DNA of 7,515 nt from an uncultured Sporolactobacillus sp. (GTDB lineage: Bacteria; Bacillota; Bacilli; Bacillales; Sporolactobacillaceae). Both the position numbers and the translations under genes were made by a program. Below, one piece after another: positions 1-6,581 of this stretch. The notes beneath the pieces were generated by a model. The model was not told where the DNA came from, searched no databases, and saw nothing but the letters and a program-made list of their open reading frames with translations. The stretch spans positions 1 through 7,515 of the forward strand of contig UQRJ01000137.1 of assembly GCA_900543345.1 (NCBI GenBank), in the 5' to 3' direction. Each line of letters opens with the position of its first letter. The first letter of the stretch is position 1.

Positions 1-30
1 TCGGCAGCGTCAGATGTGTATAAGAGACAG
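1..30 (+). other. Nextera read-1 adapter remnant (synthetic)
   Basis: These bases match the Illumina Nextera read-1 transposase adapter lacking its first three bases. The 19-bp Tn5 mosaic end AGATGTGTATAAGAGACAG occupies 12–30. This is library sequence, not genomic DNA, so biological sequence begins at 31. Recognition is from memory of the adapter sequence and the match is exact over 30 bases. Confidence 0.98.
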
Positions 31-65
31 CATTTTGAAAGATAGGAAAATATCGATGAACGAAT

Positions 66-106
66 AAAAATCCCTTTCTATTTTTCAAAATGGAAGGGGA
101 TTTTTT
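66..106 (+). terminator. Rho-independent terminator of a lost upstream gene
   Basis: A 15-base arm at 66–80 (AAAAATCCCTTTCTA) pairs with 91–105 (TGGAAGGGGATTTTT), allowing two G-U pairs, and closes over a 10-base loop. The descending arm ends in a run of six T (101–106), and the A-run on the ascending arm makes it potentially bidirectional. It most likely ends a gene lying left of the window. A 12-codon open tail in the frame starting at 32 (ILKDRKISMNE, stop TAA at 65–67) runs directly into the hairpin and could be the C-terminus of that gene, but it is too short to assign. Confidence 0.75.
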
Positions 107-111
107 AAAAT
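82..111 (+). promoter_or_regulatory. Possible promoter for the LysR-type gene
   Basis: TTTTCA (82–87) and TAAAAT (106–111), 18 bases apart, resemble sigma-A -35 and -10 boxes. They would start transcription near 118, about 22 bases before the regulator ATG. The elements overlap the preceding terminator hairpin, whose T-run supplies the spacer end. It is an AT-rich region, so chance matches are likely. The main support is that the regulator needs a promoter after the terminator and there is little other room for one. Confidence 0.3.
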
Positions 112-139
112 CAGCGAAAGAACAGGGGCAGTCGATATT

Positions 140-1036
140 ATGGATTTTCAACAACTAAAATATTTTCAAACCGTTGCCAGATATGAGAATATGTCGTTAG
201 CTGCTAACGAGTTGTTTATTTCGCAACCTTCTTTGAGCAAGTCGATTACCAAATTGGAGACGGAAGTTGGCATGCCGCTGTTTGATCATGTCGGGCGCAA
301 CATTAAATTAAATGCTTGCGGAATGGAATTCCTGAGAACTGTCGACCATATTTTCCAAGAATTTAAAAGAACGAAACGGCTGATGGAACAGCTGCACCGC
401 CAACAAGATGAACAAATAAATCTAGCCTTGAATATTCCGTCGCTGCTTCCTTTTCTGCTGAAAAAATTCTTGCCCGATCACGCCAATATTCGGATTAGCA
501 GTGAAAACGGATCGAACAGCGACCTCAGGCATATGCTGGAGTGCACGGACGTCGACTTCTGTATCTCCGCTCCGTCGATCGGCGGACAAGGCATCAGCAG
601 TATTCCGTTAATTGATGAAGAGCTGCGCCTGTTCGTGCCGCCGGCCCATCGCTATGCCCATGTCCGTCGTCCGCTGCCGCTCAGCGCTTTTGCCGATGAT
701 CCGTTTCTTGTGTTTAAAAAAGACTTTAACATACGCAATTTAACCGATACGCTTTGCCGTAAAGCCGGTTTTGTCCCTAAGATTACTTATGAAAGTGAAA
801 TTAACGATTCGCTGATTTACCTCGTCAACATCGGCCTGGGCGTTTCATTGTTGCCGGTACATAAATGGGAGCATTCAAAGGACGCTTATTGTTCGATTAG
901 CATCAGTGATCCGCTTTGCAAACGTGTCGTTGCTCTCTCCTTCAAAAAGAACCGCAAAGTATCAAAGTCCGCCCGTTTATTTGAAGCCCATATTATCGAT
1001 TTTTTCCGCTCGCTGCAACCGGTTCGGCTGTCGTAA
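140..1036 (+). CDS. LysR-family transcriptional regulator
   Basis: This 298-residue protein has the usual length of a LysR-type regulator. Residues 1–60 form the winged helix-turn-helix, with the family pattern SLAANELFISQPSLSKSI at about 19–36, followed by LETEVGMPLFDHVGRNIKL at 39–57. A linker helix (about 60–88) leads to the effector-binding domain (about 90–290), which has two Rossmann-like lobes. Such proteins are cytoplasmic tetramers that usually activate a nearby operon when a pathway metabolite binds. The ATG at 140 has an AGGGG Shine-Dalgarno site at 124–128. Unlike many LysR regulators it is not divergent from its probable target. It sits upstream in the same direction, separated by 161 bases that hold a dyad and a promoter. 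Effector unknown. By analogy with LysR regulators of sulfur metabolism (CysB, CmbR, YtlI) and the cystine-type importer downstream, a sulfur compound is plausible but not shown. Confidence 0.95.
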   Translation: MDFQQLKYFQTVARYENMSLAANELFISQPSLSKSITKLETEVGMPLFDHVGRNIKLNACGMEFLRTVDHIFQEFKRTKRLMEQLHRQQDEQINLALNIPSLLPFLLKKFLPDHANIRISSENGSNSDLRHMLECTDVDFCISAPSIGGQGISSIPLIDEELRLFVPPAHRYAHVRRPLPLSAFADDPFLVFKKDFNIRNLTDTLCRKAGFVPKITYESEINDSLIYLVNIGLGVSLLPVHKWEHSKDAYCSISISDPLCKRVVALSFKKNRKVSKSARLFEAHIIDFFRSLQPVRLS

Positions 1037-1074
1037 AAAACCTTCCGGATGATAAAGAAGCAATCTGTTTTGCC

Positions 1075-1100
1075 AACCTATAGACAAATGGATATAGGTT
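1075..1100. promoter_or_regulatory. Candidate LysR operator: 26-bp interrupted palindrome
   Basis: AACCTATA at 1075–1082 is repeated as its exact reverse complement TATAGGTT at 1093–1100, with a 10-base spacer. The dyad has the size and AT-rich symmetry of LysR recognition sites, with a T-N12-A core (T1081 and A1094) close to the family's usual T-N11-A. Its centre, 1087.5, lies about 63 bases upstream of the start predicted from the -10 box at 1139–1144. That matches the usual -65 position of the LysR primary binding site. There is no T-run after it, so it is not a terminator of the regulator gene. Confidence 0.7.
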
Positions 1101-1116
1101 CATGAATCTTTCGTTA

Positions 1117-1144
1117 TTGTTTCCTTACAGCAGCCCTCTATAAT
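1117..1144 (+). promoter_or_regulatory. Operon promoter with perfect -10 and weak -35
   Basis: TATAAT at 1139–1144 is a perfect -10 box. The best-placed -35 is TTGTTT at 1117–1122, 16 bases upstream, matching the consensus only in TTG. Transcription would start near 1151, leaving a leader of about 47 bases. A weak -35 with a good -10 and an upstream dyad is the expected design of an activator-dependent promoter. A second AT-rich match, TATAAA at 1145–1150, has no partner -35. Confidence 0.65.
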
Positions 1145-1197
1145 TATAAATAAAACAAAGCCTAGATTATTAGTGAGGTTAGCGGGGAGGTGCAAGC

Positions 1198-1485
1198 TTG
1201 CTTGAAAACATAAACGATAACGCTGTACAGATCAAACGTTTCCTACTGCAGTTCCGTCCCGTCTTCTTGGCCGACGGCGCCGATTTCGATGTCATCGACT
1301 TGCACGACCGGCACGTGACGGTGCGGTTGCTGATCTCGCAGAAAACTTGCCGGACGTGTATTATGCCGAAAGAAACGATACAGGATATTCTGCAAGCGAA
1401 TTTGTTGAAACAGCTGGGGAAAAAAATCACGATCGAAGTCAAAATTTTCAATACAGATTCCAATCATTATGAGGCGAATCTTTGA
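1198..1485 (+). CDS. Small NifU C-terminal-like CxxC protein
   Basis: This 95-residue protein starts with TTG at 1198, seven bases after a strong GGGGAGG site (1184–1190); no ATG offers a better start. Residues about 14–83 resemble the NifU C-terminal (Nfu) iron-sulfur scaffold fold. RPVFLADGADFDVIDL is followed by the strand VTVRLL, then a CxxC pair (C51, C54 in KTCRTC), and then a helix. In the family the two cysteines bind a bridging [4Fe-4S] cluster in a dimer and hand it to target proteins. Here the sequence between strand and cysteines (LISQKTC) departs from the usual LxGxCxxC, so cluster binding is not certain. A thiol or metal/sulfur carrier role is also possible. It is first in the operon and ends one base before the Shine-Dalgarno site of the CGSC gene, suggesting it serves that protein or the UROD-like enzyme. 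Confidence 0.75.
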   Translation: MLENINDNAVQIKRFLLQFRPVFLADGADFDVIDLHDRHVTVRLLISQKTCRTCIMPKETIQDILQANLLKQLGKKITIEVKIFNTDSNHYEANL

Positions 1486-1492
1486 AAGGTGG
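1485..1492 (+). promoter_or_regulatory. Ribosome binding site that fixes the start at 1501
   Basis: AAAGGTGG at 1485–1492 lies eight bases before the ATG at 1501. The in-frame GTG at 1489 falls inside this site and so cannot be the start. This decides in favour of the shorter reading of the CGSC protein. Confidence 0.75.
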
Positions 1493-1500
1493 ATCTGATT

Positions 1501-3189
1501 ATGACAGATCATGTTGCCGAAGAACATTCAATTGAACTGGTCAATCCGGTCGCACCCGGAGCAAAAACAACAGCACAGCCGGCACCGCGTCTTGATTCAC
1601 TGAAAGGAAAGACAATCGGCTTACTGGATAATGCTAAGCCGCGAGCGGACATCGTCCTGAATGTGGTTCGTGAGTTTCTCGAGGCGAAGGGCGCTTCCTG
1701 CCCGATTTATGAATTTAAGCCGCACCTTGCCAAACCGCTGCCGAAAGTGCAGATCGACCATTTGGCCGAAGCGGATGCGGTCGTCGGCGCTCTGGGTGAT
1801 TGCGGCTCGTGTTCGACCGGTTTGGCGAAGGACGGTGTGGCATTGGAAAAATTAGGTGTGCCGACCGTAACAGTTTTCACGCCGATTTTTGCGACATCGG
1901 CGGCATTTAATGCCGCGGGTCAAGGCTTGGCGAAGTTGCCCGTCACTATTTTGCATACGCCGACCGGTCTGGCCGGCGATCTGCCGCAGGAAAAAATTCG
2001 CACGTACGCAAAAGCCATTCTAGCGGATATTGAAGCAATTTTAACAGAAAGAGATCCGCAAAAGCTGACGAACCAATACGGTGCAGATCAGTATATTCAA
2101 GATATTACGACCAAAAAAGACGATTCACAAACCGTTCGTCTGCCGCTGGCAAGCGATGCCGATACTTTCGATCCGGAACCGCTGCAGACGTTCTTGGAAA
2201 AGAATCGGGCGACAGACGGTTTGCCGGTCGTTCCACCGACTCCTGAACGTGTTGCGCAGATGCTGGCGTATTCACAGTTCGCTCCCGATGAAGAACTGTT
2301 AAAAATTCCGCCGCGAAACGGTAGCCTTACCCCGCGGCGGCTGGCCGCCAACGCGGTGCTTGCCGGAGCGAAACCGGCCTATTATCCGGTACTTGAAACG
2401 GCTTTTTTGGCAATGAAAGCTCCGGCATTTAACCTGAGCGGCATCACGACGACAACGGGAGAAGTGTGGCCGTCGATTATTGTCAGCGGTCCTTATGCTA
2501 GGACAATCGGCATGAATTCCGGCTTCGGCCTATTTGGTCCCGGGAACCGGACCAATACGACAATCGGCCGAACGATTACGCTTGTGCTCTTCAGTGTCGG
2601 CGGTGCCTTCCCGGGGCAGGGCAGTTTTGCCACTTTCGGGAATCTGACGCGCAGAGGGTTGGCCTTTGCCGAAGACGAGCAAACACCGTGGAATACGTAT
2701 CATGAAGAAAAAGGCTACGCGGATCGAACGACTGTGACAGTGGCGGCAACCATTAATCCGAGTCTGATGGTCGATGAGAGCGAATCGGCGGCCAATATCC
2801 TTTACCTCACCGCCCGCCACATTGCGCTGCCTGGTACGCGGGGCGACTACAATCCCGGCGAATTCATCGTCGTGTTTAATCCGTCGCATCGCCAGCGGTT
2901 GAGCGAAGCCGGTTGGACAAAAGCCGATATTCGCCAATATCTGTACGAAAATGCCCGTCAACCGTATGCCATACTGAAGCATCTCGGCGCCCAAGTGAAC
3001 CGCAAAAGATGGCCGAAATGGGTATACGGCAACCCTTATGACGGACAAGTTCCCTTCCTCCGCGGGCCGGAAGATGTGATTATTTTAAGCGGTGGCGGTG
3101 CGGTAGCCGCTCATACCGCTATTTTCAGCACGTGGCTCGGTAATTCGCAAACGCAGACGGTTCCCTTGGCAGGTGAGTCATCATTTTAA
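1501..3189 (+). CDS. UGSC-family (CGSC form) two-domain protein
   Basis: The 562-residue protein has two parts. Residues about 30–185 match the UGSC (seleno)protein family: a KGKTIGLLDNAKPRADIVL start, then GDCGSCSTG with C101-G-S-C104, in an alternating strand/helix fold. In family members with selenocysteine the first cysteine is U encoded by TGA; here codon 1801–1803 is TGC. After a linker (about 186–210), residues 215–555 form a larger conserved domain. It has LPVVPPTPERV (241–251), a glycine/asparagine-rich core FGLFGPGNRTNTTIGR (about 342–357) and a glycine-rich end ILSGGGAVAAH (about 528–538). I recognise this region as a widespread uncharacterised family often linked to UGSC proteins, with no known reaction. 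No signal peptide or membrane segment is visible, so it should be cytoplasmic. A thiol redox or C–S/C–X bond-breaking role is inferred from the CxxC-like pair. Its stop overlaps the preferred start of the next gene. Confidence 0.85.
   Translation: MTDHVAEEHSIELVNPVAPGAKTTAQPAPRLDSLKGKTIGLLDNAKPRADIVLNVVREFLEAKGASCPIYEFKPHLAKPLPKVQIDHLAEADAVVGALGDCGSCSTGLAKDGVALEKLGVPTVTVFTPIFATSAAFNAAGQGLAKLPVTILHTPTGLAGDLPQEKIRTYAKAILADIEAILTERDPQKLTNQYGADQYIQDITTKKDDSQTVRLPLASDADTFDPEPLQTFLEKNRATDGLPVVPPTPERVAQMLAYSQFAPDEELLKIPPRNGSLTPRRLAANAVLAGAKPAYYPVLETAFLAMKAPAFNLSGITTTTGEVWPSIIVSGPYARTIGMNSGFGLFGPGNRTNTTIGRTITLVLFSVGGAFPGQGSFATFGNLTRRGLAFAEDEQTPWNTYHEEKGYADRTTVTVAATINPSLMVDESESAANILYLTARHIALPGTRGDYNPGEFIVVFNPSHRQRLSEAGWTKADIRQYLYENARQPYAILKHLGAQVNRKRWPKWVYGNPYDGQVPFLRGPEDVIILSGGGAVAAHTAIFSTWLGNSQTQTVPLAGESSF
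3171..3177 (+). promoter_or_regulatory. Ribosome binding site pointing to a non-standard start
   Basis: AGGTGAG at 3171–3177 complements the ACCU-side of the 16S 3' end. It lies five bases before ATT at 3183, the right spacing for this part of the anti-Shine-Dalgarno, but 26 bases before the first standard start, GTG at 3204, which has no site of its own. Confidence 0.55.
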
Positions 3190-4193
3190 CATCGATCGAA
3201 CGGGTGATACGGACGATTCGGGGACGGCCGGTCGACCGGCCGCCGGTTTGGGTGTCGCGGCATAGCGGCAAAGGGACACCGGAAACGGCAGAAGAAATGT
3301 TCGAACGGGAACGGCAGTTCCAAGAAGCATATGATTGGGATATGGCACGGATTTCTCCGGCCGCTGCCATTTATGTTGAAGACTGGGGCTGCACGTTCGG
3401 CGTCATTAATCGGCTCGGTGTCCCAAAACCGCTCGGGCATGCCATACGCGAGCTTGCCGATTGGGAAGAGCTTCCCGAACTGAATCCGGAAACCGGACGG
3501 CTCGGTGCCGTAGCCCGTGCGACCGGATTGCTTTCCCGCTGGCTCAGCAATCGAAAACCGATCTTAATAACGGCCTTCAGTCCGCTCAATATCGCGGAAA
3601 AGCTGGCCGGAGCGTCATTGCTTCGTGAAACGATGAAACGTGATCCCGAGCTGCTGAAGCATGCACTCGAAATTATTACAAACACAACGATTCGTTTCAT
3701 CCGCTGCGCGGCGCAGCAAGGCGGGAACGCCCTGTATTTTGCCACGCAGACAGCCAATTATCAGCTCAGCGATCGGCAATTTGCGACTTTTGCCAAGCCG
3801 TATGATGAACGGATTTTACAATCCGTCCGGCCGCAGTTGTTGTTTTCTATTTTACATCTGCATGGCGACGATTTACGCAAGGAACTTTTTTCAGCTTATC
3901 CGGTTGATGTCGTACACTGGGCCGATCGGCGAACACGGCCGGCAATCACTTTGGCTGAAGGCAGGCAGTTAACAGCGAAATGTTTAATGGGTGGCATTAA
4001 CGGGCGAAAGACACTGTGCGTTGGATCACAAGACGAAGTTGTGGCCGAGATTGAAGATGCGCTGCGGCAAGTCCCTGACGGAAAGCTTATCCTTTCCCCG
4101 TGTTGCGTCATACCGATCGTCGGCGTTCCGGCACAGAATATTGCTGCTGTTTCCGCTTGTGTTAAATCCGAGCATTCACGGAGGATTAGTTAA
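3183..4193 (+). CDS. Uroporphyrinogen decarboxylase-superfamily enzyme (methyltransferase-like)
   Basis: About 336 residues if translation begins at ATT 3183, or 329 from GTG 3204. The longer reading restores the usual family opening (TSIERVIRTIRGRPVDRPPVW-like); it overlaps the upstream stop and follows a good ribosome site. The fold is a TIM barrel, shared by heme-pathway UroD and by corrinoid-linked methyltransferases such as MtaA, MtbA and CmuA. The heme-enzyme arginine motif RQAGR reads RHSGK here (residues 26–30), so porphyrinogen is an unlikely substrate. Where methyltransferases carry zinc ligands HxC...C, this protein has HLHG (H225, H227) and SPCC (C307, C308). An HxH...C metal site is therefore likely, and I recall it in other uncharacterised UROD-like proteins. 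No corrinoid protein lies in the window. The gene ends in TAATG overlap with the ATPase. Its likely role is handling the imported substrate. Confidence 0.85.
   Translation: MLTSIERVIRTIRGRPVDRPPVWVSRHSGKGTPETAEEMFERERQFQEAYDWDMARISPAAAIYVEDWGCTFGVINRLGVPKPLGHAIRELADWEELPELNPETGRLGAVARATGLLSRWLSNRKPILITAFSPLNIAEKLAGASLLRETMKRDPELLKHALEIITNTTIRFIRCAAQQGGNALYFATQTANYQLSDRQFATFAKPYDERILQSVRPQLLFSILHLHGDDLRKELFSAYPVDVVHWADRRTRPAITLAEGRQLTAKCLMGGINGRKTLCVGSQDEVVAEIEDALRQVPDGKLILSPCCVIPIVGVPAQNIAAVSACVKSEHSRRIS
3225..3242. repeat. Perfect 18-bp palindrome inside the start of the UROD-like gene
   Basis: CGGCCGGTCGACCGGCCG is its own reverse complement, with no spacer. It falls on the codons for the conserved RPVDRP segment, so protein sequence explains part of it, but the exact symmetry depends on codon choice. 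In mRNA it could form a GC-rich hairpin just after the start region. Confidence 0.6.
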
Positions 4194-4978
4194 TGATGAT
4201 CCAAATAAAAAATGTCTGGTGCTCGATCAACCGTACGCCAATTATTAAGCACATGAGTTTGAGCGTAAACAAAGGTGAAGTGCTCGGAATTATCGGTCCG
4301 AGCGGGGCAGGAAAAACGACTTTGCTTCGTTGTATTAATTATTTAGCTAAGCCGGAAGTCGGGGAAATCGATCTTGACGGATTTCATGTCGATTATAAAA
4401 CGATTAAGCGAAAACAAATTGCCTATCTGCGTAAACATACGGCAATGGTTTTCCAGCATTACTCGTTGTTTCATCACAAATCGGTATTGACCAATGTTAC
4501 GGAATGCCTGCGAATCGTCCATAAATTATCAAAACAAGAAGCAGAAAAAAGAGCGTTGTCCGCTCTTGAAAGTGTCGGTTTGCTGGAGAAAAGGGATCAG
4601 TATCCTGCTTGTTTGTCGGGCGGACAAATGCAGCGTGTCAACATTGCCAGAGCACTGGCTATCCGGCCGGACGTCATCTTGTTTGATGAGCCGACGTCGG
4701 CTCTGGACATGGAAAAAGCACATGAGGTGCTGGTCAATATTAAACACTTGGCAAAAATGGGCATTACGATGATTTTAGTCTCCCATGAACTGAGCTTTAC
4801 GGAACGAATTGCCGATCAAATTATTTTCATGGAAAATGGGTCAATTGTCGAATCGGGAACAGCTTTTGACGTTTTTAATCAGCCGAAGCAGCCACGGACC
4901 TTTCAGTTCTTAAACCAATATAAGCAAGATTTACGTCATATCCAAGAAGAAGGGGGAAAGAGCCATGCGTCGTTATAG
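4193..4978 (+). CDS. Amino-acid-type ABC transporter ATP-binding protein
   Basis: This 261-residue ATPase has every nucleotide-binding motif in order: Walker A GPSGAGKTT (35–43), Q-loop at Q88 in MVFQHY, signature LSGGQMQRV (141–149), Walker B VILFDEPTSALD (161–172) and H-loop SHE (H198). Motif spacing and the tail VESGTAFDVFNQP match the GlnQ/HisP/TcyN polar-amino-acid import group, rather than export ATPases. It powers transport at the inner face of the membrane with the two permeases downstream. The ATG at 4193 shares its A with the TAA of the UROD-like gene and follows GGAGG (4180–4184) by eight bases, so the two are probably translationally coupled. A second ATG follows immediately at 4196. 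The 3' end overlaps the binding-protein gene by 14 bases. Confidence 0.95.
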   Translation: MMIQIKNVWCSINRTPIIKHMSLSVNKGEVLGIIGPSGAGKTTLLRCINYLAKPEVGEIDLDGFHVDYKTIKRKQIAYLRKHTAMVFQHYSLFHHKSVLTNVTECLRIVHKLSKQEAEKRALSALESVGLLEKRDQYPACLSGGQMQRVNIARALAIRPDVILFDEPTSALDMEKAHEVLVNIKHLAKMGITMILVSHELSFTERIADQIIFMENGSIVESGTAFDVFNQPKQPRTFQFLNQYKQDLRHIQEEGGKSHASL

Positions 4979-5799
4979 ACTCATTGTATCGTTGATTATT
5001 CTCGGCCTGGCAACAGGACTTTTGGCGTCCTGTTCGTCAAATTCGGCGTCGGGAGAGGCAGCATCGGCAAACAAAACGATACCGGTAGCTGTTGCCAATA
5101 ATTCCAAACCAATCAGTTATATTGATGAAAGTGGCAAATTAACGGGTTATGAAGTAGAAGTCCTGAGAAAAATCGATCGAAAGTTACCGACCGAATGTTA
5201 AATTTAAAATTGAATCCGTTTCTCAAGAAGCTGAAGAAGTCGGTATCGATACGGGAAAGTATAGTTTGGTAGCGCAAGGATTTTTTAAGACACCGGAACG
5301 AGCTAAAAAATACCTTTTTCCTAATCAGGCTAGCGGTGTATCGCTGATGAAAATTTTCACAGTAGCTGGTAAGGGCAAGAGGTTCCGCTCGCTCGCCGAT
5401 CTACGGGGCCAAAAAATTGCTCCGGTTCCGCCAAACGGTGGCGTATATAACTTACTGGTTACCTATAATAAACAACATCCTCAACAAAAGCTGACCTTTA
5501 AAACAGCAGAAAATGTGCCGATTGCCAATCGCTTTAAGGAGATTAACAACGGTAAGTATGACGCACTGATCTGGCCTTCGAGTAATGTCGATGTGAAAAC
5601 GATTGAAAAGAGTTTGCATATAAAAATTGAACAGTCGCAACCTGTTCAGGTGAATCCAACTTATTTCTTAATTGCTAAAGGAAAAACGAAATTGAAAGAT
5701 CAAATAAGCACAGCGCTGAAAAAGTTGAAACGAAGCGGCGAATTACAAACTCTATCGAAAAAATATTTCAATGAAAACATCTTTAAATATGCAAAATGA
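4965..5799 (+). pseudogene. Solute-binding lipoprotein of the ABC importer, frameshifted
   Basis: Two adjacent frames together encode one family-3 (polar amino acid) solute-binding protein. The ATG at 4965, after AGGGGG (4951–4956), gives a signal peptide with lipobox LASC (cysteine 23), so the mature protein is lipid-anchored outside the membrane. Frame one runs through IPVAVANNSKPISYID and TGYEVEVLRKIDRKLP to a TAA at 5199–5201. The next frame continues as KFKIESVSQEAEEVGIDTG, GFFKTPERAKKYLFP and NGKYDALIWPSS to the stop at 5797–5799. Removing one base near 5190–5202 joins them into about 277 residues, the normal length, with the family pattern continuous across the join. It would capture the substrate, perhaps cystine or another sulfur amino acid, for the permeases. 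Either the gene is truly broken or the sequence carries a one-base error in the AT-rich stretch. The rest of the gene shows no decay. Confidence 0.85.
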
Positions 5800-5854
5800 A
5801 GTACGGTGAACCTATTGTGCAAAAGTTTTCGTATTTTTTAGCGGGAGGCTCATG

Positions 5855-6550
5855 ATGGATATTGTTTATGTCGTTCATTTTATTCCATTACTGGCCCGGC
5901 AGTTGCCATATACACTATCTATTATTGTTGCTGTTGCATTATGCGGTACGAGTCTTGCTTTTATTATCACGGTACTGCGCATACGGCGGGTCAGAGTCAT
6001 CTCACAGTTTTTAGAGGTATATATTTCTTTTGTACGCTGTATTCCCAGCATTCTTTTACTATTCTTGGTATATTACGGTTTACCATATCTAATTTCCCTT
6101 GCCGGGAACGATGCAATGGTTGCGAATAAGACGTTTTATGCAGTGCTAAGTCTGACTTTATTCAACGGCGGGTACATGTCCGAAGTGATGCGTCCCGCTT
6201 ATTTGTCTGTCGAACGCGATCAATGGGAAACCGCCGATAGCCTCGGCTACAACTATCTTCAGAAATTGATTCATATTATTATTCCGCAAGCTTTGCCGGT
6301 TGCACTTCCCGAATTCGGCAATGCATTAATCAATATCATGAAGGATACCTCGCTGCTATTCACGATCGGAATCGTCGATATTACGGGGCAAGCCAATATT
6401 TATGTCGATAATAATTACGGCATTCGTCAGACGGAAATATATCTTGCGGCGGCGGCTGTGTATTGGGCCTGTGCATTATTTTTAGCGGCTTTAATCAAGC
6501 TCATGGAAAAAATATGCAATAAAAACAGTGCAACTAAAGGAATTGTTTGA
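5855..6550 (+). CDS. Amino-acid ABC transporter permease, first of two
   Basis: This 231-residue integral membrane protein belongs to the HisM/GlnP-type permease family. It has about five hydrophobic spans, an N-terminal PYTLSIIVAVALCGTSLAF segment and the family segment FVRCIPSILLLFLVYYGLP, where most relatives have FRGTPLLVQLF. The cytoplasmic EAA loop, which docks on the ATPase, reads ETADSLGYNYLQKLIHIIIP, and conserved residues LPEFGNALINIMKDTSL follow. Two ATG codons are adjacent (5852 and 5855). GGGAGG at 5843–5848 is only three bases from the first and six from the second, so 5855 is preferred. It follows the binding-protein gene by about 55 bases, the widest gap in the operon. It should form a heterodimer with the next gene product. 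Confidence 0.93.
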   Translation: MDIVYVVHFIPLLARQLPYTLSIIVAVALCGTSLAFIITVLRIRRVRVISQFLEVYISFVRCIPSILLLFLVYYGLPYLISLAGNDAMVANKTFYAVLSLTLFNGGYMSEVMRPAYLSVERDQWETADSLGYNYLQKLIHIIIPQALPVALPEFGNALINIMKDTSLLFTIGIVDITGQANIYVDNNYGIRQTEIYLAAAAVYWACALFLAALIKLMEKICNKNSATKGIV

Positions 6551-6581
6551 GTAAAATGTCGAAGTTGAGGGAGATAATCGT

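Noticed and set aside
1075..1100. The dyad as a terminator for the LysR gene
   Set aside because: Its arms are AT-rich and not followed by a T-run, and it sits at the right place for an operator of the next promoter.
1198..1527. Minus-strand frames overlapping the small CxxC gene
   Set aside because: The plus-strand frame has a strong ribosome site, a family-like domain and fits the operon; the antisense frames have neither.
2530..3048. 172-codon open frame on the minus strand
   Set aside because: It lies wholly inside the CGSC gene, has no ribosome site, and its product is low-complexity and unfamiliar, while the plus-strand frame shows conserved motifs throughout.
3174..3176. In-frame TGA before the UROD-like gene as a possible selenocysteine codon
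   Set aside because: It lies inside the ribosome site, upstream of where family similarity begins, and no SECIS-like hairpin is evident after it.
3371..3757. 128-codon open frame on the minus strand
   Set aside because: It is a shadow of the UROD-like gene, with serine-rich composition typical of antisense reading of GC-rich codons.
5196..5210. Programmed +1 frameshift in the binding-protein gene
   Set aside because: The site (TGT TAA AT) lacks a known +1 slippery codon or upstream Shine-Dalgarno-like stimulator, and such proteins are not known to use recoding. Mutation or sequence error is simpler.
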